NCBI GenBank assembly: GCA_963798275.1
Contig: CAWCTB010000005.1
Location: forward strand, 23,673 to 87,672
Direction: 5' to 3'
Length of the DNA stretch: 64,000 nt
From: CAWCTB01 sp963798275
GTDB taxonomy: Bacteria > Acidobacteriota > Terriglobia > Terriglobales > Acidobacteriaceae
A program made the position numbers and the translations under genes. The notes beneath the pieces were generated by a model. It was not told the DNA's origin. It saw nothing but the letters and a program-made list of their open reading frames with translations, and searched no databases. This document shows positions 46,960-55,258 of this stretch, in pieces. How positions within the stretch are numbered: position 1 is the first letter of the stretch; each line of letters starts with the position of its first letter.

Positions 46960-48602
46960 CTATTTGACGTGCAGCTTTATGTTCAGCTTGCTGTCCGCGG
47001 AAACAGTGACCGGTACGCCTTGGCGAGAAAGGGCCGCAGGGCCGCGGGGTCGGCCCATTCCACGTCCCAGCCGTTCTGCAAAGCGATGGCGGTGTACTGA
47101 CCCGGCAGCACGTCGCGAAAGGTGAAGGTGCCATCACTGTCGCTCTGGTCCTGGCGAAACAGGAGCCAGTCGTTTTCCGGATCGCGGGGAACCAGCAATA
47201 CCTTTATGCCGGACGAGGGCTTGTCGTCCAGCAGTGCGGTGCCTTTTACCGCAGCAGTGGTACGCGTCGCAGTACAGACTAATTCGACTGCAGCGCTTGG
47301 GGGAATGGTGACCGTTTGGCCGGCAACTTTGGCGCCTTTGGCCACAAGGCGCCGGGTGTACCAATTGGCAGCACCGAAGACGGTCACGTCGTACGTCCCA
47401 GGGCGCACCTGGTTGTCCTTCAGGCCAAAAAGACCCTTCTTGGAAACTTCGCCGACCCAATTTTCACCGGTGTCGCGATTTTGCAGTTGTACATACATCT
47501 TCTCGGTCGGGGGCGCACCTTCGTAACTCAGCAGGCCGGTGATGGTCGCAAGTGCGGGAGCGGCGTCGGCCTGGATTTCGGTGTCACCGGCAAGATCGAT
47601 TTCCTGGTACCAGCCGGCGGACGAGGCCGCTTTTCCGTTCGGCTCCCCCTGTGGCATTTCCAGAACGTAGTGCCCGGGGGCGAGACCGTCAAATTCGTAC
47701 ACTCCCGGGGAGGGCGCCATCCCCTGGGACGATGCCACCGGATTCAGGTATCCCTCAAACACGCGGAGCGATAACCGGGGAAATCCCTGCACCCGGCCGG
47801 GCGAGCTGCGAATGCGCAGGTGAGCGGAAGGCACAGCGCGCATGACAATGTCCGCCGCGACGTGGTCTCCCGCCCGGAGAACGATCGGACTCGCTCGTGA
47901 CGAGTCGTCGCTGTCGGGATAGAAGGTAAGCGGATAAGCGACGTCAAGCTGCGCACTCTCCTGCGCGGCAAGCGCGGCAACCTCGGGATCGACGCCCTGG
48001 AGTCTCTGGGGATTGTATTGGGCGTACCACGGACGAGCCGAGACAGCGACATAGTAGGTCCCGGGCGCGAGATGTCCGAGGCGATAGGAACCTTGATCGT
48101 CGGTGGAGGTGTTTGCGATAGGCAAGGTTCGTTGCCGTCCCGACGTAAGGTCCCGAGAGAATAACTGCACGGTTGCATTGCGGACCGGATCGTTCTCATC
48201 GTCGGTCACCCGTCCCTCGATCAGAGCGTCAGGCTGCATGCGAAAAACGATGTGTTGTGTGTCCAGTTCCGGGCCGACCACCACACCGGTAAAGAAGTTG
48301 TCGTGCTGGTCGAGCGCTTGCGAGCGGAAACCCGGGCCAGTGCCCGTCAGGGAATAGTTGCCTCTGGCGAGTACAGCAAAAGAAAACCGTCCGTCTGCCG
48401 CGGTAAGTACGGTTTGCGGCGTAGCGTGTTCCCCCGAGGGCGCCAGCGAAACGGATATTCCAGTCAGCGGTTGACCGGTGACAGAATTCACGGCTACTCC
48501 GGCGATGGTGAAGCCTTGATGCACCGCAGTCGCCGGACGGGGCGCGCTTTGCGCAAGAACTCCGAGCGACAACAGCAGCACGAGTTGCACGCGGGCAATC
48601 AT
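46960..48602 (-). CDS. Carboxypeptidase-regulatory-like secreted protein 1 (one frame break)
   Basis: Signal peptide MIARVQLVLLLSLGVLAQS then repeated CarboxypepD_reg-type beta-sandwiches: one begins GVAVNSVTGQPLTGISVSL, later ones include GRVTDDENDPVRNATVQLF. They are typical of acidobacterial envelope proteins and probably bind glycans or act as adhesins; no enzyme motif is seen. Close to the C-terminus it reads WADPAALRPFLAK; the frame then breaks at about 47022 and the end VPVTVSADSKLNIKLHVK follows in the other frame, to a stop at 46960. Start ATG 48602 overlaps the stop of the upstream paralogue by one base, so translation is coupled. Confidence 0.75.
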
Positions 48603-50322
48603 TACTGGCCGGCTCCTGTGTGGATGAGGTCGAGTTCGACCTTGGCGGTTTGGTTGGCCGTGAGAGTGACATGCGAAGCCCCGGACAAATACGGGCGAAG
48701 CGCATCGGGGTTGGCGTACTCGACGTTGTCAATGTGATCGAAGGCGAAGACCAGGTATTCGCCGGGAGCGATCCCGCTCAAGGAGAACTCCACAGGAGAG
48801 CCATTCGCGGCTTGCGGCGTGAAGCTGACGGTGCGCGGCGCGATCCGGACTCCACGCGTCGCCACCACCACTACCGTGACCGGCACGTTGGGAGCCGCGT
48901 CCTTCACCGTGCCTCTCAAATCGGCAGCATCGTTTCCCAAGGCGACCTCCATCGAGCAGCCATCTCCCTGGGTGAGGGTGAGGTCCTCGCTGAGCAGGTC
49001 GCTTGCGCCACAGCTCGCCGACTCGACATACCATGGGACCCTGGGGCATCAACTCAACGCTGTACTGTCCGGGATCGACACTGCGCAACACCAGCGATCG
49101 ATTTCCCGCCGGGACCTTCCACGGTGGAATAGGAATCGGAAGCGCCGGGTTGGTTCGAGATGAGGTGTACGTTCAACGGAGGCAGATCGTCAGTGCGAAT
49201 CGTCCGAAGCAAAGAAGTCCGCTCCCCGTACTGGTTCGATGGCGCGCGCTGGTCGAGCCTCACGTGAATGGGAACAGATATCGCCGGGCGTAACGCGAGG
49301 TGCAGGTCGGTGACGTTGGTGTTCACGTGGATGATGGCTTCCGCCCGCAACTGCTGGTTGGGCGGAGATTGCGAGTAGGCCTTCAGCACGTAGATCCCGG
49401 CGGGGGCCTGGAGCTCGAACCTGCCGGTGTCTGCACGGAATTGCGTGGAGAGAGACAAGGCATCGCCAGCCTGGTTCGTCAGCAGAACGCTGACCGCCTG
49501 GTCGGGAAGATAGCCGCTGATCATGCCTGACACCGCGCGCAGCGGCACCCGTGCCACGGTAAAGTCTGCCTGGAGCTGCTGGCCGGCGGTGACGCGAATC
49601 GGCGACGCGGATGCGAGATCGGGAACGCCCGCATAGTAAGTGTTGGGATAGCCGGTTTTTGGCGGCGCTGTTTCGCCAAAGACATTTTCGTGGCGCTCGG
49701 CACTCGGTCCCGCGGAGACGTAATAGGTGCCGGGTTGTAGCCGGGGAAAGCGAAACCTCCCATCTTCGTCGGTATTAGCGTAGCCACGCTGGTCCCAGCG
49801 CTTGCGTCCCTCGCGAAGGTTCAGGCAGGTCAAACGCACGGGAACGTTTTCGATGGGCTCGCCTGCGCTGTTGGTAAGCCGCCCAAAGATGACACTCTCG
49901 GGAATGAGTTTCAGACTGACAGAATCGGTGTTGGGCCCAATCTCCACCATGGTTTGCACATGAGGCGGCAATTCCTGCGAACTGAAGAAGCCAGGTCGTT
50001 GTGCGTCGATTGCGAGGTTGCCGCCCGCGACCGCTTCGATCTGAAAATGCCCTTCACCATCGGTGAAAGCGGTTCGCTGAGGATAGCTAAAAAGCGTAAC
50101 CAGAGCGCGCCGGACCGGTTCGCCGGTGACAGAGTTGACGACATTGCCGCTGACGTTGAACTTGGGAGTCGCCGTAGCGACGTCGCTGGGCTGTTGCCCA
50201 TGGCACTTGCCCACGAACGTCACGCTAACCAGCACCAGGATTAAGATGGACACAAGGATCGAGGACTTCAGCAGCCGGGAACAAAAATGCAGAACAATGA
50301 CGTCGGGCAGCCGGGTACACAT
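48602..50322 (-). CDS. Carboxypeptidase-regulatory-like secreted protein 2 (two frame breaks)
   Basis: Paralogue of the adjacent protein. A hydrophobic N-terminus (LLKSSILVSILILVLVSVTF) is followed by beta-sandwich repeats starting GNVVNSVTGEPVRRALVTL and GRLTNSAGEPIENVPVRL, and PGTYYV blocks in each. The frame breaks at about 49086 and 49033: VEGPGGKS, then SVDPGQYSVELMPQGP, then WYVESASCGASDLLS, then MEVALGNDAADLRGTV. The C-terminus has YANPDALRPYL like its neighbour. ATG 50322 is chosen; the frame is open to a GTG at 50376. Rebuilt length is about 573 residues. Confidence 0.75.
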
Positions 50323-50442
50323 CAGAATGTCTGGTCCGGTGGTGAACCCACAGGGCATCTTACGGCAGTCGAGCACAACGCATGTATAGACCCTAAATAG
50401 CGGAGGGAAGTTCCTCTGGGTCGCGCTGTCCTCCTCAAGGTG

Positions 50443-52644
50443 CTAGCGTTTCTTGGCAGCGCGCTTTAGGGCGCGTGCGATAAACAACTCCTGGCTATTG
50501 ATAGCGTGCTTCCTGCCGGCGTTCTCGTCGCGCGTGTATTTGCCGTCGGAGTGCATGTGGCGCGCCTTGGCCTGCTCTTTCAGATAGGTGCCGAGAATCT
50601 CCTCGCGCACCATTCGCACCAGGCTTTCGTTGCCCACCGGAAAAACCACTTCGACCCGACGATTCAGGTTGCGGGGCATGAAATCAGCGCTGCCCAGGTA
50701 CACCTCTTCCTGCCCAGCATTCTGGAAGTAAAAAATACGGCTGTGCTCCAGGAAGCGACCGACAATGCTGGTGACGCGGATGTTGTCGCTCACCCCGGCA
50801 AGCCTCGGGCGTAAACAGCAGATCCCACGCACCAGCAAGTCGACTTTGACCCCCGCCTGCGAGGCTTTGTAGAGCAACTGAATCATCTTCTTGTCGACCA
50901 GAGCGTTCATCTTGAAAATGAGATGGCCGCCTCGGCCGTTCGCCTGGTGGTCGATCTCCCGCAGGATCAATTCTTCCATGCGGCCCCGTAGTGAAATGGG
51001 CGCAACCATCAGCTTGCGGTATTTTGACTTGGCGGAGTAGCCGGTCAGGTAGTTGAACAGATCGCTGCAATCGGCGCCAATCTCGGCATCGCAGGTCATC
51101 ATGCCAATGTCGGTATAGAGCTGCGCCGTGACGCTGTTGTAGTTGCCGGTGGAGAGATGGGCGTAGCGCCGAATTACGTCGCCTTCCTTGCGCACGATGA
51201 GCGCCGCCTTGCAATGCACTTTCAGGCCCATCAGTCCGTAGACCACGTGAACGCCGTAGTCTTCCAGCTTGCGCGCCCATTCGATATTGCTCTCCTCATC
51301 GAAACGGGCTTTTAGCTCGAGCAGAGCAGCCACCTGTTTGCCGTTTTCCACCGCTTCGAGCAATGCGTCGACAACGGGCGCATTGGTGCCGACCCGGTAC
51401 AGCGTGATCTTGATAGCCAGAACGTTCGGATCGCGCGCCGCCTTCTGCAGAAGCCCGACGACTGGTTGAAACGAGTCGAAGGGATGATGAAAGAGGACGT
51501 CACCGCGCCGGATGGTGGTGAAGATATCTTCGTCTTCTTCCTTCATGAGCGCTGCCGGCAGCGCGGGAACAAACGATGCGAATTTCAACTCGGGACGATC
51601 AAGCCGCGCCAACTGGCGCACTCGTACCAGGGACAACGGTCCAGGAATCTTGTAGATGTCCTCGCGGTCGAGCTCCATGTTGGTGGCCAGAATATCCAGC
51701 ACGGAAGCAGGCATGGCTTCGTTGATCTCGACCCGCACGACATCGGCAAAGCGGCGCTGCCATACCCCTTCTTCCACTACCTCCAGCAGGTCGCCAGCCT
51801 CGAGATCCTGAATGGCGCTATCGCCATCGCGGGTTACATGGAAGGGATGAGCATCTATGATCTCCATGCCCGGAAACAGGGCCGGCAGGTTGGCGGTGAT
51901 CAGCTGTTCGATCCAGACAAAGCCTTGCTCCTTGCCGGTGCGCGTCTTCGATTTTGTCTTTGCTGCCCCGGTTACCTGTACCAGTTGAGGAAGGCTGCCC
52001 GGAATCTTCACTCGGGCGAAGTGCTCCACACCTTCTGGGTCGAGAAGTACAACTGCCAGGTTGACGCTGAGATTGGAGATGTGGGGGAAGGGACGGCCGG
52101 GATCGAAGGCCAGCGGAGTCAACGTCGGAAAAATCGTGTCCTGGAAATAAGTGGTGGCGATCGCGCGCTGCTCGTCGGTCAACTCGGCGTAGTCGAGTAT
52201 GCGAATGCCCGAATCCTGCAACACCGGCAGCAGTTCTTTGCGCCAGCAATCGTACGCAGAGCGGTACAGGCGGATCACCGAAGCACGAATGGCACGAAGC
52301 TGGTCCGCCGGGCTCATGCCGTCAGGCCCGCTGTCGACCACGCCCTTTTCAATCTGGCGCTTCAGGCCGGCCACCCGAACCATGAAGAACTCGTCAACGT
52401 TGGAGCCCACGAATGACAGGAACATCAAGCGGTCGAGCAGAGGGTTGCCAGGGTCCTGCGCCTCTTCCAGAACGCGACGCTGAAAATCGAGCAGACTCAG
52501 TTCCCGATTGATATATAGCTCGGGGTCCTCGAGGTTAACAGACGGTGGTTTTGCAAGAGCAATCGGGTGCCCATTGGGAGGCGCAGGGATGCGAACCGAC
52601 TTGCGTTTCGTGCGAAGCGCGACAGACTTTGCTGAACTTGCCAT
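50443..52644 (-). CDS. ppk: Polyphosphate kinase
   Basis: Makes polyphosphate from ATP. PPK1 layout: N-terminal helical domain (YINRELSLLDFQRRVL), head domain, then the catalytic C1/C2 domains with the phospho-His block GLKVHCKAAL and the second His in RFLEHSRIFYF. It is 733 residues from ATG 52644 (MASSAKSVALRTKRKS); the frame is open 54 codons further upstream to 52806, without family resemblance. The upstream gap (52645-53039) holds no gene that I can support. Confidence 0.96.
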   Translation of the reverse strand: MASSAKSVALRTKRKSVRIPAPPNGHPIALAKPPSVNLEDPELYINRELSLLDFQRRVLEEAQDPGNPLLDRLMFLSFVGSNVDEFFMVRVAGLKRQIEKGVVDSGPDGMSPADQLRAIRASVIRLYRSAYDCWRKELLPVLQDSGIRILDYAELTDEQRAIATTYFQDTIFPTLTPLAFDPGRPFPHISNLSVNLAVVLLDPEGVEHFARVKIPGSLPQLVQVTGAAKTKSKTRTGKEQGFVWIEQLITANLPALFPGMEIIDAHPFHVTRDGDSAIQDLEAGDLLEVVEEGVWQRRFADVVRVEINEAMPASVLDILATNMELDREDIYKIPGPLSLVRVRQLARLDRPELKFASFVPALPAALMKEEDEDIFTTIRRGDVLFHHPFDSFQPVVGLLQKAARDPNVLAIKITLYRVGTNAPVVDALLEAVENGKQVAALLELKARFDEESNIEWARKLEDYGVHVVYGLMGLKVHCKAALIVRKEGDVIRRYAHLSTGNYNSVTAQLYTDIGMMTCDAEIGADCSDLFNYLTGYSAKSKYRKLMVAPISLRGRMEELILREIDHQANGRGGHLIFKMNALVDKKMIQLLYKASQAGVKVDLLVRGICCLRPRLAGVSDNIRVTSIVGRFLEHSRIFYFQNAGQEEVYLGSADFMPRNLNRRVEVVFPVGNESLVRMVREEILGTYLKEQAKARHMHSDGKYTRDENAGRKHAINSQELFIARALKRAAKKR

Positions 52645-53039
52645 ATACGTTAGGTGGAGAAGGGTGAACCCTGCCGCTATTGTAGTTCGTGGATACGCCA
52701 GTTGAACACAAGCATTGCAATTAACGCCGCTTTTTAACAGCCTACCGTGACTGGTTGCTGGGGGAATTGTTGTCGCGGTAAAGGCGGCTATCCCACGTTG
52801 TGGCACTCACGACAAAGTGCGACGGCTGGAGCAGCTATTAACTGGTCAGGAGCTGACTCCTACATCGTAGGGGCTTGATTCCACTTCCATTCTCATCGCT
52901 AGTCGCGTCGAAGTGGGGATTCTCATTTGCTTTTGAAGATGCAGAGACAGCAGAACGATTTTCTTGGCCAGGTAAGAATTGTATCGGCTGGCAGCTCGGG
53001 TGCTGCTGTGCGATACTAAATTGCCGATCAACCCTTCCA

Positions 53040-53127
53040 GCCGGGATGGCGGAACTGGCAGACGCAGCGGACTCAAAATCCGCCAGAGCGAAAGCTCATG
53101 GGGGTTCGATTCCCCCTCCCGGCACCA
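53040..53127 (+). tRNA. tRNA-Leu (CAA)
   Basis: The acceptor arm GCCGGGA (53040-53046) pairs with TCCCGGC (53117-53123), followed by A and an encoded CCA (53125-53127). The anticodon stem GCGGA/TCCGC encloses loop CTCAAAA, so the anticodon is CAA. A long variable arm (AGAGCGAAAGCTC) and the TTCGA of the T loop mark a type II tRNA, as expected for leucine. Its 3' end is repeated at 54131-54162. Confidence 0.97.
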
Positions 53128-53352
53128 GATTTAAGCCCTTTTGGATCAGTCGGTTTGTGGCGACGGTTTGCGCCGTCGGAAGGCTCAGCCTCCCTGCAGA
53201 TCGTCATTCTCAGTCAGAGAATGCCGCAGATGTTCGGCGACGGACACGCGTCGGACTTTCCGTGGTGAACCGGAAGCGCGGCGGATTGGCACTCCGCTAC
53301 GCGCGAACTGTACGGGCATGAAGGATCTCTGGCTTCCCTGAACTGTGCTGAA

Positions 53353-53730
53353 ATGGTGAGTCTCGGGCGGCAGACAGGGCGCATGATGCCCTATCTGTGC
53401 TATGATCCAAAGGTGACGAAAACCCGGAGGCTACGCAAGATTGTGGACGAAACGACCCAAGTGCGTTGTGCTCTCGGAAAAGGACTTATCCGCGAAGAGG
53501 TATGGCAGGACTCTCGCGGCGCGGTCGCCAAGTACAACCTGGCTTTTATCAATCACGCGCTTTGTGCCAGAGATAACGGCAGGGTGGTGGGCTACGACAA
53601 CAGCCACGGCGATCATCATCGGCATTTCGCCGGCGCCGAAGAGAAGTTTGCTTTTGTCAGCTACGAGAGGCTGCTGGAACGATTTCTAGACGAAGTGCGG
53701 GAACTCCGCCAAGAGAAGGAGCCGATATGA
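53353..53730 (+). CDS. TumE-like toxin (DUF6516 family)
   Basis: 125-residue protein. The conserved DUF6516 block is YNLAFINHALCARDNGRVVG, then YDNSHGDHHRHFAGAEEKF, with the clustered His/Asp typical of this toxin family, and a helical end (SYERLLERFLDEVRELRQE). It most likely acts as the toxin of a type II pair with the following gene, which overlaps it by four bases. ATG 53353 is the first start; ATG 53386 is also possible. The mode of action of the family is not clear. Confidence 0.75.
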   Translation: MVSLGRQTGRMMPYLCYDPKVTKTRRLRKIVDETTQVRCALGKGLIREEVWQDSRGAVAKYNLAFINHALCARDNGRVVGYDNSHGDHHRHFAGAEEKFAFVSYERLLERFLDEVRELRQEKEPI

Positions 53731-54095
53731 AGTTGAAGATCAATACGGATGGATTTGAAGGCTACGCCAAGCGGGCCCTGGAGCGGGCGCGCAAGCTGGA
53801 TCGACGGGAAGCCATCAAGCCGGAGATCACCATCACGTTCGAGGACCCACTGGCAATGGTCGAGGTTCTCACGGCGGAGCGTCTCCGGCTGGTTCAGAAA
53901 GTGCGAACGAAATCCTCGTCGATCACGGCGCTGGCGGCCGCGCTGAAGCGTGATCCCAAATCCGTGCGCCGAGACGTTCTGAAGTTAGAGCGAGCGGGAG
54001 TGGTTCGAACCCGCCAACAGATCAATCCAGGCCACGGACGGGTGAAAATCGTAGAACCTGTGGCCCGCGAATACCGCCTCACTGCGGTTCTTTAG
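53727..54095 (+). CDS. Winged-helix antitoxin-like regulator
   Basis: 122 residues. The helix-turn-helix lies in LTAERLRLVQKVRTKSSS and ITALAAALKRDPKSVRRDVL, followed by a wing (GVVRTRQQINPGHGRVKIV), as in HVO_A0114-type/MarR-like DNA-binding proteins found next to DUF6516 toxins. Its ATG is nested in the toxin stop (ATGA, 53727-53730). It probably neutralises the toxin and represses its own operon. Confidence 0.75.
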   Translation: MKLKINTDGFEGYAKRALERARKLDRREAIKPEITITFEDPLAMVEVLTAERLRLVQKVRTKSSSITALAAALKRDPKSVRRDVLKLERAGVVRTRQQINPGHGRVKIVEPVAREYRLTAVL

Positions 54096-54130
54096 TTTAT
54101 GTTATTACTCGGGCGAGTCGGACTCACCCC

Positions 54131-54162
54131 TCGTGGGGGTTCGACCCCCCCTCCCGGCACCA
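54131..54162 (+). repeat. Second copy of the tRNA-Leu 3' end (att-like)
   Basis: A 32-base stretch matching 53096-53127 (T arm, acceptor strand and CCA of tRNA-Leu) at 29 of 32 positions, same orientation. It has no 5' acceptor half, so it is not a complete tRNA. With the intact tRNA it brackets the toxin-antitoxin pair, like the attL/attR of a tRNA-integrated element. Confidence 0.75.
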
Positions 54163-54299
54163 GCCTAAACGCCTTGGAATCAATCTTTGGTGGGCGCAGT
54201 TTCGCCGTGAGCTGACGCAATAAAACCGCTCGATGCGTATATAGTTTGGGACGGTTGGGAAATCGAACGAGATTCTGGCTTAACCGGTGAGGTAATGGA

Positions 54300-55178
54300 A
54301 TGAGTCCTGTGTTGCGCGTCCTTTGGTTGAATGTCCTCGTCTTCACGCTTGTATTCCTGTCGATGGTCCAGGCCTCCCCGGCACAGACTCCAGAAGAAAA
54401 TGCCTGGACGGTCTTGAACAGTGGACTGACCAACAAGAGCGCCGACAAGCGCGTCCGGGCGGTGAACGTTCTGGGTGAGCTCACGGGAAACAGGAAAGCG
54501 GAAGCGAGCGCAATCGCCGCCCTGAAAGACGACAAGGACAATGTGCGCGGTGCGGCGGCGCAGGCTCTGGGAGACATGGGCGCCAGGAGCGCCATCCCGC
54601 AGTTGTTGGACATGATCAATGACACCGAGCCGTCCGTCATATTGGCAGCGGCGCACTCGTTGATCCAGTTGGGCGACAACCGCGGGTACAACGTGTACTA
54701 CGCCGTGCTCACCGGGGAAAGGAAAACCGGAACCAGCCTGACCGACCAGCAGAAGAAAATGCTGAATGATCCCAAAAAGATGGCGGCCGTGGGCTTTCAG
54801 GCAGGGCTCGGTTTCATACCATTCGGGGGAATGGCGTACACAGGCTTCAAGGTGCTAACCCGGGACGATACCTCGCCCGTGCTGGCTGCGGCCGCGCTCA
54901 TTCTCGCCAAGGACCCCGATCCCAAGAGCGGGCAGGCCCTGGCGAATGCCGCCACTCAAAATCAGAAGTGGCTGGTCCGGTCAGCGGCTTTCGATGCGAT
55001 TGCCAAACGTGGCGATCCATCGCTGTTGCATTTTGCCGTCGATGGCCTGACGGACCAGAACGAGGTCGTGCAGTACTCGGCTGCCGGCGCCGTTATCCAT
55101 CTGAACGACATCGAAGCGGAACGTCGCGCCCATCGCAGGCCGGAACCGAAGCCACGTAAGCCTGCGCCAAAGAAATAG
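54300..55178 (+). CDS. HEAT-repeat protein, exported
   Basis: 292 residues with an N-terminal hydrophobic signal (VLVFTLVFLSMVQASPAQ) and several HEAT-type helical pairs: SADKRVRAVNVLGELTG, DNVRGAAAQALGDMGARSA, SVILAAAHSLIQLGDN. A central segment FQAGLGFIPFGGMAYTGF might be membrane-inserted. A basic tail ends in PKPRKPAPKK. It is likely a scaffold at the inner or outer membrane; no enzyme motif. ATG 54300 follows GGTGAGG. It is convergent with the patatin gene. Confidence 0.72.
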   Translation: MSPVLRVLWLNVLVFTLVFLSMVQASPAQTPEENAWTVLNSGLTNKSADKRVRAVNVLGELTGNRKAEASAIAALKDDKDNVRGAAAQALGDMGARSAIPQLLDMINDTEPSVILAAAHSLIQLGDNRGYNVYYAVLTGERKTGTSLTDQQKKMLNDPKKMAAVGFQAGLGFIPFGGMAYTGFKVLTRDDTSPVLAAAALILAKDPDPKSGQALANAATQNQKWLVRSAAFDAIAKRGDPSLLHFAVDGLTDQNEVVQYSAAGAVIHLNDIEAERRAHRRPEPKPRKPAPKK

Positions 55179-55202
55179 CAATGGCTGTCCTGGGAAGAGC
55201 GG

Positions 55203-55224
55203 GCGGCGCTGAATTCAGCGCCGC
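55203..55224. terminator. Palindrome between convergent HEAT and patatin genes
   Basis: GCGGCGCTGAATTCAGCGCC is the start of a perfect palindrome (55203-55224) in the roughly 80-base gap between two convergent genes. It has no T-run; a bidirectional ending or a structural hairpin is likely. Confidence 0.45.
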
Positions 55225-55258
55225 TCCCAATTGTCGAGAGACCGAATGATTAACCGCC

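Noticed and set aside
54105..54162. A second complete tRNA-Leu gene
   Set aside because: No 5' acceptor strand or D arm is present; only the T-arm and 3' end match.
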